This document shows positions 1 to 9,583 of a stretch of DNA of 17,590 nucleotides, one piece after another. The DNA lies in NCBI GenBank assembly GCA_022836615.1, contig MU405496.1:1-17590 (forward strand), read 5' to 3'. The translations under genes and the position numbers were made by a program. Every line of letters starts with the position of its first letter. Position 1 is the stretch's first letter. The DNA comes from Annulohypoxylon bovei var. microspora. Taxonomy: Eukaryota > Ascomycota > Sordariomycetes > Xylariales > Hypoxylaceae. Under the pieces are notes generated by a model. That model had not been told where the DNA came from. It did not search any database and saw only the letters and a list, made by a program, of their open reading frames with translations.

Positions 1-703
1 GTTTTAATAAACATTAAATTCCATTATTAATAATTATTAAAGATTATTATTAAATTTAATGGTAATATTAATAAATATTAATAAAAAACTTTTATGGCAA
101 TTATTATAATAAATAAATATATATAACGTTAATAAAATTTTATTTTTAAATATAATAAATATTATAATTACGCACGTAGTTATTTTTATTAAATAAAATA
201 AAATATACCATTATAATGGTAAGATTTTTCTTATTATTTATATATATATAATCATTATAATAATTATATTATTAATTGTAAAACTTAATTTAAATAAAAC
301 GTGAAATTATTATATGTTTTTAAATATAAAAATAATAATAATAAAAACACTTAAACTTTACATATTATAAATAATTTCATACATTATAAAACATATATTA
401 AAATAAAGCCTTAAATTTAAAAAATTTATTAATATATATTATAACGTTATTAACGTTATAATTTATAAGTTATTTACGAAAATAACTTAAATTATATAAT
501 TTAAATTTTTTAATTTTATCGTTATTTTAAATTAACACTTTAATTATTATTAAAATTACCACCTTTATACGCGTTTTTAATTAACGATAATACCTTTTTA
601 AACACGTTTTTAAATAACTTATTTCTTTAATAAATATATAATTTAAATTAATAATACCTTCGTAACACCCCCGATTTAAAGGCTTTAAATTTAATATTAA
701 ACC
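1..703. other. Eroded intergenic DNA, no feature seen
   Basis: I find no gene, RNA or clear repeat here. It is A/T runs with scattered ACG, AAC and CTT triplets and a short TA dinucleotide run near 238-250. A slightly C-rich patch at 661-690 leads into the 20-bp minisatellite. Confidence 0.6.
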
Positions 704-806
704 TTTATTTAAATCGATAATAATTCATTTAAATTAACGATAACCCACTTAAATTAATTATAACTTATTTAAATCGATTATAACCCATTTAAATTAACGA
801 TAACTT
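704..806. repeat. 20-bp minisatellite, about five units
   Basis: Four clear 20-bp units start at 721, 741, 761 and 781, with a poorer unit at 704-720 and the start of another at 801-806. The shared core is TAACCCATTTAAAT followed by a variable hexamer. The units differ almost only by transitions: CCC/TTC/CTT at positions 4-6, and CG versus TA at positions 15-16 and 18-19. This suggests one ancestral unit carrying two CpG sites that RIP has hit independently in each copy. TAACCC resembles a telomere hexamer but recurs only once per 20 bp, so this is not a telomeric tract. The unit has no recognised function. Confidence 0.7.
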
Positions 807-1047
807 TCGTAATACTTTTAAATTAAATCGAATTTCCATTTAAATAAATTAAAAAATAATAAAATCGAATAAATAAATAATAATAAATTTGCGGTGTAAA
901 TTAAGGGGTGGCTTAATTTCATAAAAATTAATAATAATAATATAAATAAAAATAATTTCATGTAAAATAAAATTATTAATACGATATAAAAAATCTTTAC
1001 ATTTAATACATTATAATTAATTTAATTTAATTAATTATTTTATAAAT
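807..1047. other. Eroded DNA, no feature seen
   Basis: AT-rich DNA with one GC-richer patch at about 890-915 (GCGGTG and AAGGGGTGGC). I find no frame, RNA or repeat that explains the patch. Confidence 0.5.
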
Positions 1048-1130
1048 TAATTACATTAATTTAATTAAAGTTATTCATGATTACGTAATAAATTAATTAT
1101 ATTAAAGCTTTAATTAAATTAATGTAATTA
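1048..1130. repeat. 23-bp inverted repeat with 37-bp spacer
   Basis: The arm at 1048-1070 is the exact reverse complement of the arm at 1108-1130: 23 of 23 pairs, including the single C-G pair at 1054/1124. After one mismatch the pairing continues for four more pairs. The spacer is 1071-1107. The match is longer than I would expect by chance even at this A/T content. It could be a transcribed hairpin, the terminal repeats of a very short degraded MITE, or a palindrome kept by chance. No target duplication is obvious. Confidence 0.6.
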
Positions 1131-4100
1131 TTTTAAACATTAAACTTAATATTATTATAATATTAAATTATTAATAATTATTTATTATCGAAAATTAATT
1201 TTATTTTTTAAATAATATTACCTTATTATTATTTTATTTAAAATTAATATAAATTATTTTATTATTATATAATATTTAATAAAATTAAATTAATTAATAA
1301 AAATAAAGTAAAATTTAATAAATTAATATTTTTATATAAATATATATTTATTATTAATAATTATTTAATTTAATGAAAAACCTTTTTTAAAAATGAAATC
1401 ACCACGCATTATTAAACCTTGTGGTAAACTTATTAATGGTTTTTAAATTTTATTAACGGTTTTATTAAATGAAATTATAAAAATGCATTAACGACGTAAA
1501 TTAAGTTTTTTATTATATTATTTTTTATTATAATAAAATCCTTTTTAATAAAAGTTAATAAATGATAACTTTAAAAATAATATATTAATTTTTAATTAAT
1601 CCATTTAATAATACGTTTAATTAATAAAAAAAAAAAAAGTAAACCTTGTAAAAACTTAAAAATAAATGTGTTAAAATTATTAATAAAAAAATTTTATAAT
1701 AAACCTTTTAAAGCTTTATAACCGAAGAAACCTTATAAAAAATTATTTAAGAATTTTTAATTAATAATTAACGAATAAGTTAATTTAACTTTATTAACAC
1801 ATGAAATAATAAAAACACGGGAAGATTTTTTATAAATAAAAAGTTTAATTAAAAAATAACGAATAATTAAATAATTTTAATTTACCCGTAAATTAAACTT
1901 AAAACCTTAAAAGGGTGACGTGTTACGGTTAATTAACTTAAATAATTTATTTAATAATACCGTGGAAATTATTGAAAAAGTAAAGGTTAAAAAAGAAAAA
2001 TATAAAAAATAACGTTGTAAAATAAATTACGAATAACACGTGAAAAGGGGAAACATTTTAAAAATTAATAATATATAAATATTTATTAATAAATTAAATT
2101 ATTTAACGTATATAAATGATTAATGTGGTTATATTAATTTAAAACTTACATTAATATATAATTATAAAACTTATAAATTAAAATTATACCACTTTAATAT
2201 AAATTAAATATTTTTAAATATATTTATTTATTTTTATATTTTAAAAAAATAATTAACTTTATAAAAATATGAAAAATTATATCCGTTTTTATTATAATAA
2301 GATTTGGTATAAAATCATTAATATAATCGTTATTAATAACATTAATAATAAATGGTAATAATTTAAAAATTAAGTTTTAATATAATTTATTAAAACGTTT
2401 TAATTTCCGTTTTTTATGAAGTTTTTCATTAATATTACTTTTAAATTTTAATTTATTTAAATATTTTTTATTAAAAAAATATATTATTTACTTTTTAAAA
2501 ATAAAATAATATTAATGTTTATTATTATTACGAGTAAATATAAATTGTTTTTTATTTTAAAAATTAAATTAACCTTTTTTTTTAAAAAAACAAACTTAAA
2601 AAAATAATCGAATAAAATTAATAATTAACTTTAAAGTTTCGTCCGGTTTCCTTAATTAACGAACGAAGATTTTAATAAATTTATATTTAAATTTAAAGAT
2701 TTATAACGTTATATTATTTAATAAAAATTAAGCGAAACGTGTGAAAAGAAATTTATGTTTAATATTATAAAATAATTAATATATGTAATTATAATATAAA
2801 GCCTTTTATTTAAAAAAATATTAAAGTTATAAATGAAATATATAAATTATTAATTCATATTTATTTTTTTACCGTTTAAAAATAATAATAAGTTTTTTAA
2901 AATTAAACATTTTATAAATATTAAAATAAAAAAGTATAATATTATTTATTTCGTTTATTTTAAAAAAAATTATTAAATTAAACGAATATTAATTTATTTT
3001 ATTATTAATAAACTAAAAATCTTTAACTTTAAAAATTATATATATTTATTTAATAATATAATAAATTTACGAAATTCGATAACTTTCATCGCGAATATAA
3101 ATAACTTCGCGGGATAATTTCGATAATATACATCGCTTAAATAATGGAATAAAATGAATATTAATTAAAATTTATAAGAAAAGTAAATGATTATAAAAAA
3201 ATACTTAATGGTTAAAATTAATAATAATAAAATAAAGTTTTATAATATATTAATATTAAAAAATTAATTTTCGATATTATTTAATTTATTATTAAAATTT
3301 AATTAAATGTAAAAGTAATACGTTTTTTTACGAAAAATCTTATTAATAAAATGTATAATTATTAATGTAATAAAATTAAAAAATATAATTAAATAAATAT
3401 ATAACGTATTTTTAATAATATAAATTCCATTAATTATATTTTTACTTTATAATTAAACATTATTAATTATAATGTAATAAATGTAATATATTAAATCATA
3501 ATTAACACCACCATTATTTAAAATAAAAAAACGTAATAACGTTCCATAAAAATCGAAGTAAATAAAATGGTAAATATTAACGTTAAAAAAAGAAATGTTA
3601 TTTAAAAGGTTTATAAAAATTAATATAAATAATTCAAATGTTTATTTTAACTTTATATTAAATAAAGTTAAATTATTAATTATAATGAAAATAATGATTT
3701 AATTATAAAAAATTATAATATAAAATTAAAATTAAAGTTAATTTAAAATAAAAAATTAATGATTTTAAAATGAATTTAATTAATTAAAACACATAAAAAT
3801 TAAAAGGATTTATATACGAATATAATATTATATAAAGGTTAAATGGTGGGGCATTAAAAATATTTTAAATTATATAAAAATTTAAATGTGAAAAAAAGTA
3901 CTTTTAATGTGCGAAGGTGATTAATATTATAAATTTAATGTTATTTTTTAATATTATTTTATAAAAGCGTTATTATTTAAATTATATTTTATTATAAAAT
4001 CACTTTATTAAATTCGAAAACTTGGGTTTTTTATTATTTACTTTGTTATAATTTTATAAATATACCTTTGAATAATATATAATTAACATTATTAAAATGT

Positions 4101-4849
4101 TAAATTTTAATTACATCGAATAAAATTAATTACATTTAATTTAATTAAGTATTACGAAAGTTATAAACGTTTAAAGTTTAAAAATAATTATAACGTTTAT
4201 TATAATAAGTTTTTAAGCATTATCCATTTAATTAAACATTTAATTTATAAATAATAATTTAATTTTTATATTTTTTTTATATATATCTTTTAATATTTTA
4301 ATGAATAATACGAATATAAAGTTCGAGGTAAATTTATTTAATTTAAAATTTAATTTTAATTTTTATAAAAAAGCTTTTAAAATTTTATCGATTTAATTTA
4401 TAAAAATATTAAAGAAAATATATATAAAAATCATATATTATAAAAGAATTAATATATTTCGTTTAATTTTTTTTTAATTTTAATGTAATTAATTTTATTT
4501 ATTATAAAATGTTTTTAATTATCGAATGAATATATTTATATAATGGTGGTTATAATGGTAATAAAATTATTAAAAAATGAAAATTAAAAAACTTAAGTTT
4601 TTAAATTTTAAAAATAAAAATTACCCGGAATTACATAATATAATTTAAATAATAAAAAAAATATAACTTAATTATTTAAATAAAAATGTTTTATTTTATT
4701 ATTTTAATTTAATAATATTTTTATTAAATTTTAAGCCGGTTTTTTTAATTAATTAAAATTTTTATTAATAAACACGGGTTAATTTAAAAAACTTTACCAT
4801 TTATATAAATTTATATACATTTTATTATACCGGTTTATTTTATATATAT
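1131..4849. other. Long eroded stretch without assignable gene
   Basis: I see no intact gene, RNA gene or convincing protein motif in these 3.7 kb. GC-richer islands occur at about 1375-1440, 1890-2055, 2640-2670, 3065-3140 and 3835-3930 and may be relics of transposon coding DNA. Forward frames across 1640-2050 carry at least as many stops as random AT-rich DNA would, so I do not call a gene there. A 13-A run lies at 1626-1638. Two similar 16-mers (CGATAA...CATCGC) lie at 3077-3092 and 3121-3136. Confidence 0.5.
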
Positions 4850-4854
4850 ATTTA
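4850..4854. repeat. Target-site duplication, left copy (ATTTA)
   Basis: The five bases just before the 5' LTR read ATTTA, identical to the five bases just after the 3' LTR (6508-6512). A 5-bp duplication is the usual size for Ty1/copia and Ty3/gypsy integrases. In this A/T-rich DNA a 5-bp match alone is weak, but it falls exactly at boundaries set independently by the LTR alignment. Confidence 0.75.
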
Positions 4855-5043
4855 TGTTAATAATAAAAAGGATTTATTAATAAAAAGCGTTTTATAATTT
4901 TATGTAACTTTATGTGGCTTATGTTATATAAGGTTACGCTTAACATGGGTTTAAAAACAAATAATTTATATATTTACATAACCATAAAATCGTAATATAT
5001 TATAAGATATTACACGTAAACGTATCGTAACTTATTGTTTTCA
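4855..5043 (+). repeat. 5' LTR (189 bp)
   Basis: It starts TGTTAATAAT and ends TTTTCA, the canonical TG...CA form. It aligns base for base with 6319-6507 at a constant offset of 1,464 and without gaps: 164 of 189 positions are identical and the other 25 are transitions. This copy keeps the ancestral C or G at 10 of those sites and the 3' copy at 15, so the 5' LTR is slightly more eroded. It contains a short internal near-repeat (TTTATGTAAC then TTTATGTGGC). Promoter and polyadenylation signals cannot be told from background A/T. Confidence 0.88.
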
Positions 5044-5061
5044 TGGTAATAATTTTTTCCG
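5044..5061 (+). other. Probable tRNA primer-binding site
   Basis: TGG follows the terminal CA of the 5' LTR directly, as expected for a site pairing with the CCA end of a primer tRNA. The next 15 bases are A/T-rich with CC near the end. RIP has changed too many positions to name the tRNA. Confidence 0.5.
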
Positions 5062-5125
5062 TTTTAAATAATTATTCGAAGGATTAAATTACGGTTTTTA
5101 AGCCTTTTAATTTAAAGGAAAAATC

Positions 5126-6001
5126 GTGATAACATCGGGATTAAAATTTAATGATATAACATCGTTAAAAGCTTAAATTAATAAATTAAAAAAAACTTTA
5201 AAAAAGTTAACGGTTAAATAAAAACAAGTTAAAAACCTTAATAATATAACGTTATTATTTTTACTTTCATTAACGAACGACATAAATTTATAATAAAAAC
5301 GATTCGAATAAAAATTATTTAAAAAACTTCGTTTAATAAATTTTAAGAACTTTCCCATGTGGTTAAAAATATTAAATATAACATTAAAATTAATTAATTA
5401 CATCGAAAAAACAAATAATATCACTTTGATAAATAACTTAAAAATAATTAATATCATTTATAATAACGTTTATAAAAACCCGTTAAAATTAATAATAAAT
5501 TTAAAACAAAGCATTATCATGGTCACTTAATTTCGTACGAATTATTAAGCACGCGAAAATTAATAAAAAATATCATTATAAGAAAAATTCGAAAAAATTA
5601 AATACAACGATAATAATTTTATTACATATGTCATAACTTTCACGTATTTCGTTTCACGAAATAACGATGTGAAAAATAAAATTTTTAATGTATAATTAAA
5701 AACACATTTTATTCGTAACATTAAAAATAAAATTAAAAATTAAATTACGCGGTAATAAACTTTATTAAAAATATTTATAATTATAATATAAATAATAAAA
5801 AATAACTTTATTTCAAAATTTCGTAACCGCATTAACAAAGCATTTAATAAGGGTGACAATCACGTTACCGCGGATTAAAACGGTAAGAAATGTTAAAAAT
5901 ACGAGAAACCGAAACACATTCGTTAAAATTATTTTAATAATAATAAAACTGGCGATATACACGAGATTAACAAATCGGCAAGCACTTTTAAACCGATATA
6001 A
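5126..6001 (+). pseudogene. gag: RIP-killed Gag with CCHC zinc knuckle
   Basis: One + frame (codon starts 5126, 5129 and so on) runs across the internal region with no frameshift. It is broken by 18 premature stops before 5999, all TAA, as expected if CAA or CGA/TGG codons were mutated. The longest stop-free stretch is 5312-5527 (72 codons). Near the N-terminus (about 5162-5218) leucines and isoleucines spaced by 3-4 suggest a coiled coil. At 5891-5932 the codons are TGT, 2 others, TAC, 4 others, CAC, 4 others, TAT. This is C-x2-C-x4-H-x4-C with the second and third cysteines turned into tyrosine (TGC to TAC, TGT to TAT), the nucleocapsid zinc knuckle of retroelement Gag. About 22 stop-free codons follow. 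Known: Gag packages element RNA in cytoplasmic particles. No protease or polymerase motif follows. The original start is unclear; ATA at 5129 may be a mutated ATG. Confidence 0.65.
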
Positions 6002-6307
6002 ATAACCTTTTAAACGTTAAAACATAAAAAACGTTATTAAATAATAAAAATTAATTAATTATTTACGAAATCGTATATAAAGGCGTTAAATGAATTAAAA
6101 TATATTATAATTTATTATAATAATTAATTAATTAAACCTTAAAAATAAATAAAAATATAAATAATAATAAAATTTTTACGATGTATATAATAATAATTAA
6201 AGGTTAAAAAAAGTTAAATAAAATTAAAAAAAATTAAAAAAAGGTTATAAAAAGCGATAATAAAATTAAAAATAATGTTTTTAAATAACGTTTAAATAAT
6301 ATTAACG

Positions 6308-6318
6308 TTAAGAAAACG
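6308..6318 (+). other. Possible polypurine tract remnant
   Basis: AAGAAAACG directly precedes the 3' LTR, where a plus-strand primer tract is expected. One C interrupts the purines and A-rich runs are common here, so this rests on position more than on sequence. Confidence 0.3.
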
Positions 6319-6507
6319 TATTAATAATAAAAAAGATTTATTAATAAAGGGCGCTTTGTGGCTTTATGTAACTTTATGTAGCTTATGCCATATAAAGTTA
6401 CGCTTAACATAGGTTTAAAAATAAATAATTTATACGTTTACATAACCATAAAATCGTAATACATTACAAAATATTACACGTAAACGTATCGTGATTTATT
6501 ACTTTTA
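6319..6507 (+). repeat. 3' LTR (189 bp)
   Basis: Gap-free partner of 4855-5043, about 87% identical, with every difference a transition. Its ends read TA...TA where the 5' copy reads TG...CA, which is the CpA-to-TpA change expected on each strand. It is the better preserved of the two copies and keeps stretches such as GGGCGCTTTGTGGC that are lost at 4885-4898. Confidence 0.88.
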
Positions 6508-6512
6508 ATTTA
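6508..6512. repeat. Target-site duplication, right copy (ATTTA)
   Basis: Identical to 4850-4854 and directly adjacent to the end of the 3' LTR. Together the pair fixes the insertion at 4855-6507. Confidence 0.75.
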
Positions 6513-7682
6513 TTTATAAATTTAAATAATTTTATTAATATTTAATGTAAAGAAAAATAATTTATATTATTTAATAAATAATTTAAAAGTGTATCGAACG
6601 AATTAAATTACATTATTAATAAACGATTATTAATAAAAATATATTAAAATATATATAAAATATTAATATTAAAACGTTTCGGAGGTATCACGTAAAATTA
6701 ATTCGTTATAACGACATTAAAAATTGCGATATAATAACTTTTTATATACGAAATATAATGTATATTTTATTAAAATTTACATGTATAAAAACGTTTAATT
6801 AAAAGTTATATAATAATATAAATTTAATAATTTAAAATATATTAAAAAAAAAGTTATTTAATATTAACTTTTAATAATTTTTAATGGTTATGTGGCTTAT
6901 TAATATAATTATTAATTAAGTTAAAGTTAAAATTATATAAAATTAATCCGAAATTAATTTAAAATTAATTTTAATTAAAATATTAATTTAAATTTATATT
7001 TAAATTAAATCGAAATTAAATTTTAAAATATTAAAGTTTTCCGAATTTAATAATTTTAATATATTATTTTTTTCGGATTTAAGTTTTTTTAAAGGTAATT
7101 AAAATTATAAACTTAATAATTTAATATAATTATTAAATGATTAATTTCATAATTATAAAATTTCTTTTATTAAATTTATTAACGCCGCCTTTTATACGCC
7201 GTTTTATTTCTTTTTTTTAATTACATTTTTAATTTACTTTTTCGTTTTATTTTTATTAAATTACCACCGTATAATTAACTTAATATCATAAGTAAACCCA
7301 TTTTAAAAAATCGTTAAAATATTCGTTTTAATTTTAATTAATAAAGTTATTAATAACGTTTTATCACGTTGTAAATTTTCTAATATATTATAAAAAATAA
7401 ATAATCATAACTTTTTATTTTTAAATTTATTACGATAAACTTAATTATAACGAAAAAGCGTTTTCGCCGCTTTTACTTTTTAAAAATAAAACTTTTTTAA
7501 ATTATAAATTTTAAAAAACTTTATAATTTAAAAAATAAAAGTAATTTAACCTTTACGAAAAAACTTTATTTAATTAAAAATATCGTGAAAAAGTCGATTA
7601 TTTAATAATAATTTACCTTAATACTTTTTAACGTATTATATTTATTAAGAAATTTTTTTTTTTTTTTTAAGAAATTACTTTT
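6513..7682. other. Eroded DNA between retroelement and coding relic
   Basis: No gene can be supported. At 6888-6900 there is a 13-base exact match (TTATGTGGCTTAT) to 5' LTR bases 4910-4922, possibly a trace of another copy. From about 7180 a C-rich patch (AACGCCGCC, TACGCCG) begins. The + frame used at 7683-8480 could extend back to it, but the stop density there is close to random. A run of 16 T lies at 7653-7668. Confidence 0.45.
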
Positions 7683-8480
7683 AAGTTTTTTACCGTATTT
7701 ACGTGGTTAAAGTCCTTTAATTTAAACCAAAGTAAAGTGGTGGATAAATAATTAATTAAGATAAGTTTATTATTAAAAAATCTTACGTAATTATTATTTA
7801 ATAAGCTTAAAAAAACCTTAATAAATTAAAAAAATTTTATATTAAAGTTTTTATTTTTTATTATTAAAATGTTATATAACGACGATACGTTTAAAATAAA
7901 TAATAATATTAAATTTATTAAAACGTAAGCGGTTTTAAAAAATTATTATAATATTATTTCTTAATTTACGTTTTAAGTTTTAAAGTTTAAAAAAAATAAT
8001 ATTTTTTTTCGAAAAAAGCTTTATAATATATTAAATGATATTATAAAGGTTTTTAAATATATTAAATTTTTATATTTATACTTTTTACCGTTACGTATGG
8101 AATTTAATTATATACGTTCATTTATATGGGGTTATTAATGGGAATATTTAAAAGAAAATGAAAATAAAATTAAATTAAATAAAAAATGAGGTGATTTATT
8201 AAATATAATGGATGCGAAAAATATAAAGGTTATAAATGGAAAAAAGGAAAAAAATGAAAATAACGATAAAATGAGGATTTTTTTTATAAAAAATAATGTT
8301 TAAAAAGTTTTTAAAACGATTTTATTAAATATTATTATATATTTTAAAAAAAGTATAAAATATAAATATATTAATAATTTATTCGTCGACCGTTAAATTA
8401 TTTTTATAACGTTTAACTTATTATTAAAATTTCCCACTTTAACATTTAACACGTTTTTTAAGTATTTACGTACTTTTTTA
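7683..8480 (+). pseudogene. Probable RIP-killed coding sequence, unknown family
   Basis: In the + frame with codons starting at 7683, 7686 and so on, stop codons become sparse. From 7977 to 8480 there are four in 168 codons (8136, 8187, 8301, 8394), three TAA and one TGA. Roughly 14 would be expected at this base composition, and the other + frames in 8094-8290 carry more. In 8097-8300, G falls mostly in the first codon position (GAA, GAT, GTT, GGT, GGA, GCG), a pattern of real coding DNA. The stop-free piece 7977-8135 contains a tract reading FLPLRMEFNYIRSFIWGY, and the part after 8139 is rich in Glu, Lys and Asn. Before 7977 the same frame reads plausibly but with more stops. I do not recognise the protein. 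A transposon or subtelomeric helicase-type gene is possible but is only a guess. The ends are uncertain. Confidence 0.35.
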
Positions 8481-9346
8481 TAAAATTATTTAATTATTAA
8501 ATTAATAATAATTTAAATTAACGATATATTTAATTATTTTTTTCTTATATTTAAATATAAAAATTATAACATTATTTAAATTAATATTTTATAAGTAATT
8601 ACGAATTAATATATAATGAAATGTATTATTTACTTTAATATAATTAAAAGGTTTAATAATTTAATAATATAATTAAATTAATTTATTTTAATTACCATTA
8701 CTTTTAATATTATTATAAATGGTTTTAAAATGTGGCTTTATGTGTTATAATAAAAGTATAAAGAAAATTATAAAAAATTTATCGTTTATTTAATTAATAA
8801 TTTCTTTTTTTAAAGAAAAGAAAATTATTTAAATTTACGTATATATATTTTTAATATTTTTTAATAAACGATAAATAAATAAATATCATTTATAAACTTT
8901 ATTAAAAATAAATATAATAGTTTAAATTAAGTGGAAATAATGGATATAAAATTAACGACGTTAAAATATATATTAAATATAAAGCATGTAATAAATATAA
9001 ATTATATAATAATAAATAAAACGTTATTATTTCGTCGTTTATTAAAAGATAAAAAATTTATTTTTTAAAAGGTTTTAATAAATTCATTAAATTAAATATA
9101 AAAGTTAACGAAGAAAAGTAAAAAAAAAAGTTAATGTAAGTTTTATAAAAGTTAATTTTAATTTATTTTAAATAAATTATTTAATTTTTATTATTATTAA
9201 TAATTAATTTTTTTATTTTTTTTTTCCTTTAAAAAGATATTAATTAATAAGATTTTTTAACATACGTTATACATTTACGTATTAAACCACTTTAAAAATA
9301 ATTAATTAAATGTATCGTTTCGGGGTAAATTTTTTTAATTAATTAA
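8481..9346. other. Eroded DNA, possible tail of the coding relic
   Basis: The frame of the preceding relic can be read on, but its stops are no rarer than chance, so I draw no gene. At 8731-8743 TGTGGCTTTATGT matches 3' LTR bases 6357-6369 exactly. T-rich runs occur around 9208-9230. Confidence 0.4.
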
Positions 9347-9499
9347 ATAATAAATCTTAATTTTCGAAATAGTTTATTCGCGAAAAAATGGTTTTCGATA
9401 AAATTTAATTTTTCGAAAATAAAAAGTTTATTAAAAGCTGGTTTTCGCGCACGGATTAAATGAGCGGGCAAAAATGATTATTTAAGGCGATTACGTAAT
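9347..9499 (+). pseudogene. Short coding-like patch, unidentified
   Basis: This GC-richer island has one + frame (codons from 9347) with a single TGA at 9461 in 51 codons and TAA at 9500. Before the TGA it reads SLLKAGFRARIK; after it, AGKNDYLRRLRN. The arginine-rich, low-Asn composition differs from the surrounding noise. The other + frames over 9361-9490 have five or more stops. I cannot assign a family, and the patch is short enough to be fortuitous. Confidence 0.25.
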
Positions 9500-9583
9500 T
9501 AATTTAATATATATAAAAAAAACCTTTAATTTAAATAATTAAATAATTTTTAAAAAGGTAATTAAAACGTTAAAAAAATAATT

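Larger units (their letters stand above)
4855..6507 (+). mobile_element. Complete RIP-inactivated gag-only LTR retroelement
   Basis: Seen: 189-bp direct repeats at both ends, TG at the 5' LTR start, CA at its end, flanking ATTTA duplications, a TGG primer-binding start at 5044 and an internal region of only 1,275 bp. The internal + strand holds a gag-like frame ending in a damaged CCHC knuckle. Known: autonomous copia and gypsy elements need about 4-5 kb of pol. Elements with only gag, or none of it, are non-autonomous (TRIM/LARD-like) and rely on a partner for reverse transcription. Inference: this is a full-length insertion of a small non-autonomous family. The + orientation follows from the position of TGG: the reverse reading puts CGTTTTCTT next to the LTR, with no TGG. 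An internal deletion of a larger element before RIP is the main alternative. Superfamily is undetermined. Confidence 0.85.

Noticed and set aside
741..786. TAACCC motifs as telomeric repeats
   Set aside because: The hexamer recurs only within a 20-bp unit and never in direct tandem.
5173..5358. 61-codon open frame on the - strand starting MGKFLKFIK
   Set aside because: It lies antisense to the eroded gag frame inside the retroelement. It is low-complexity (Phe, Asn, Lys, Leu) and shows no motif, so it is best explained as a shadow frame.
5799..6002. 68-codon stop-free + frame overlapping the gag end
   Set aside because: It is in a different frame from the zinc-knuckle reading, lacks a start and has no recognisable motif. 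The local GC peak lowers stop frequency in all frames.
9261..9480. Continuation of the 7683-8480 frame as a helicase-type gene
   Set aside because: About nine stops in 80 codons, and a different + frame is much more open there (9347-9499).
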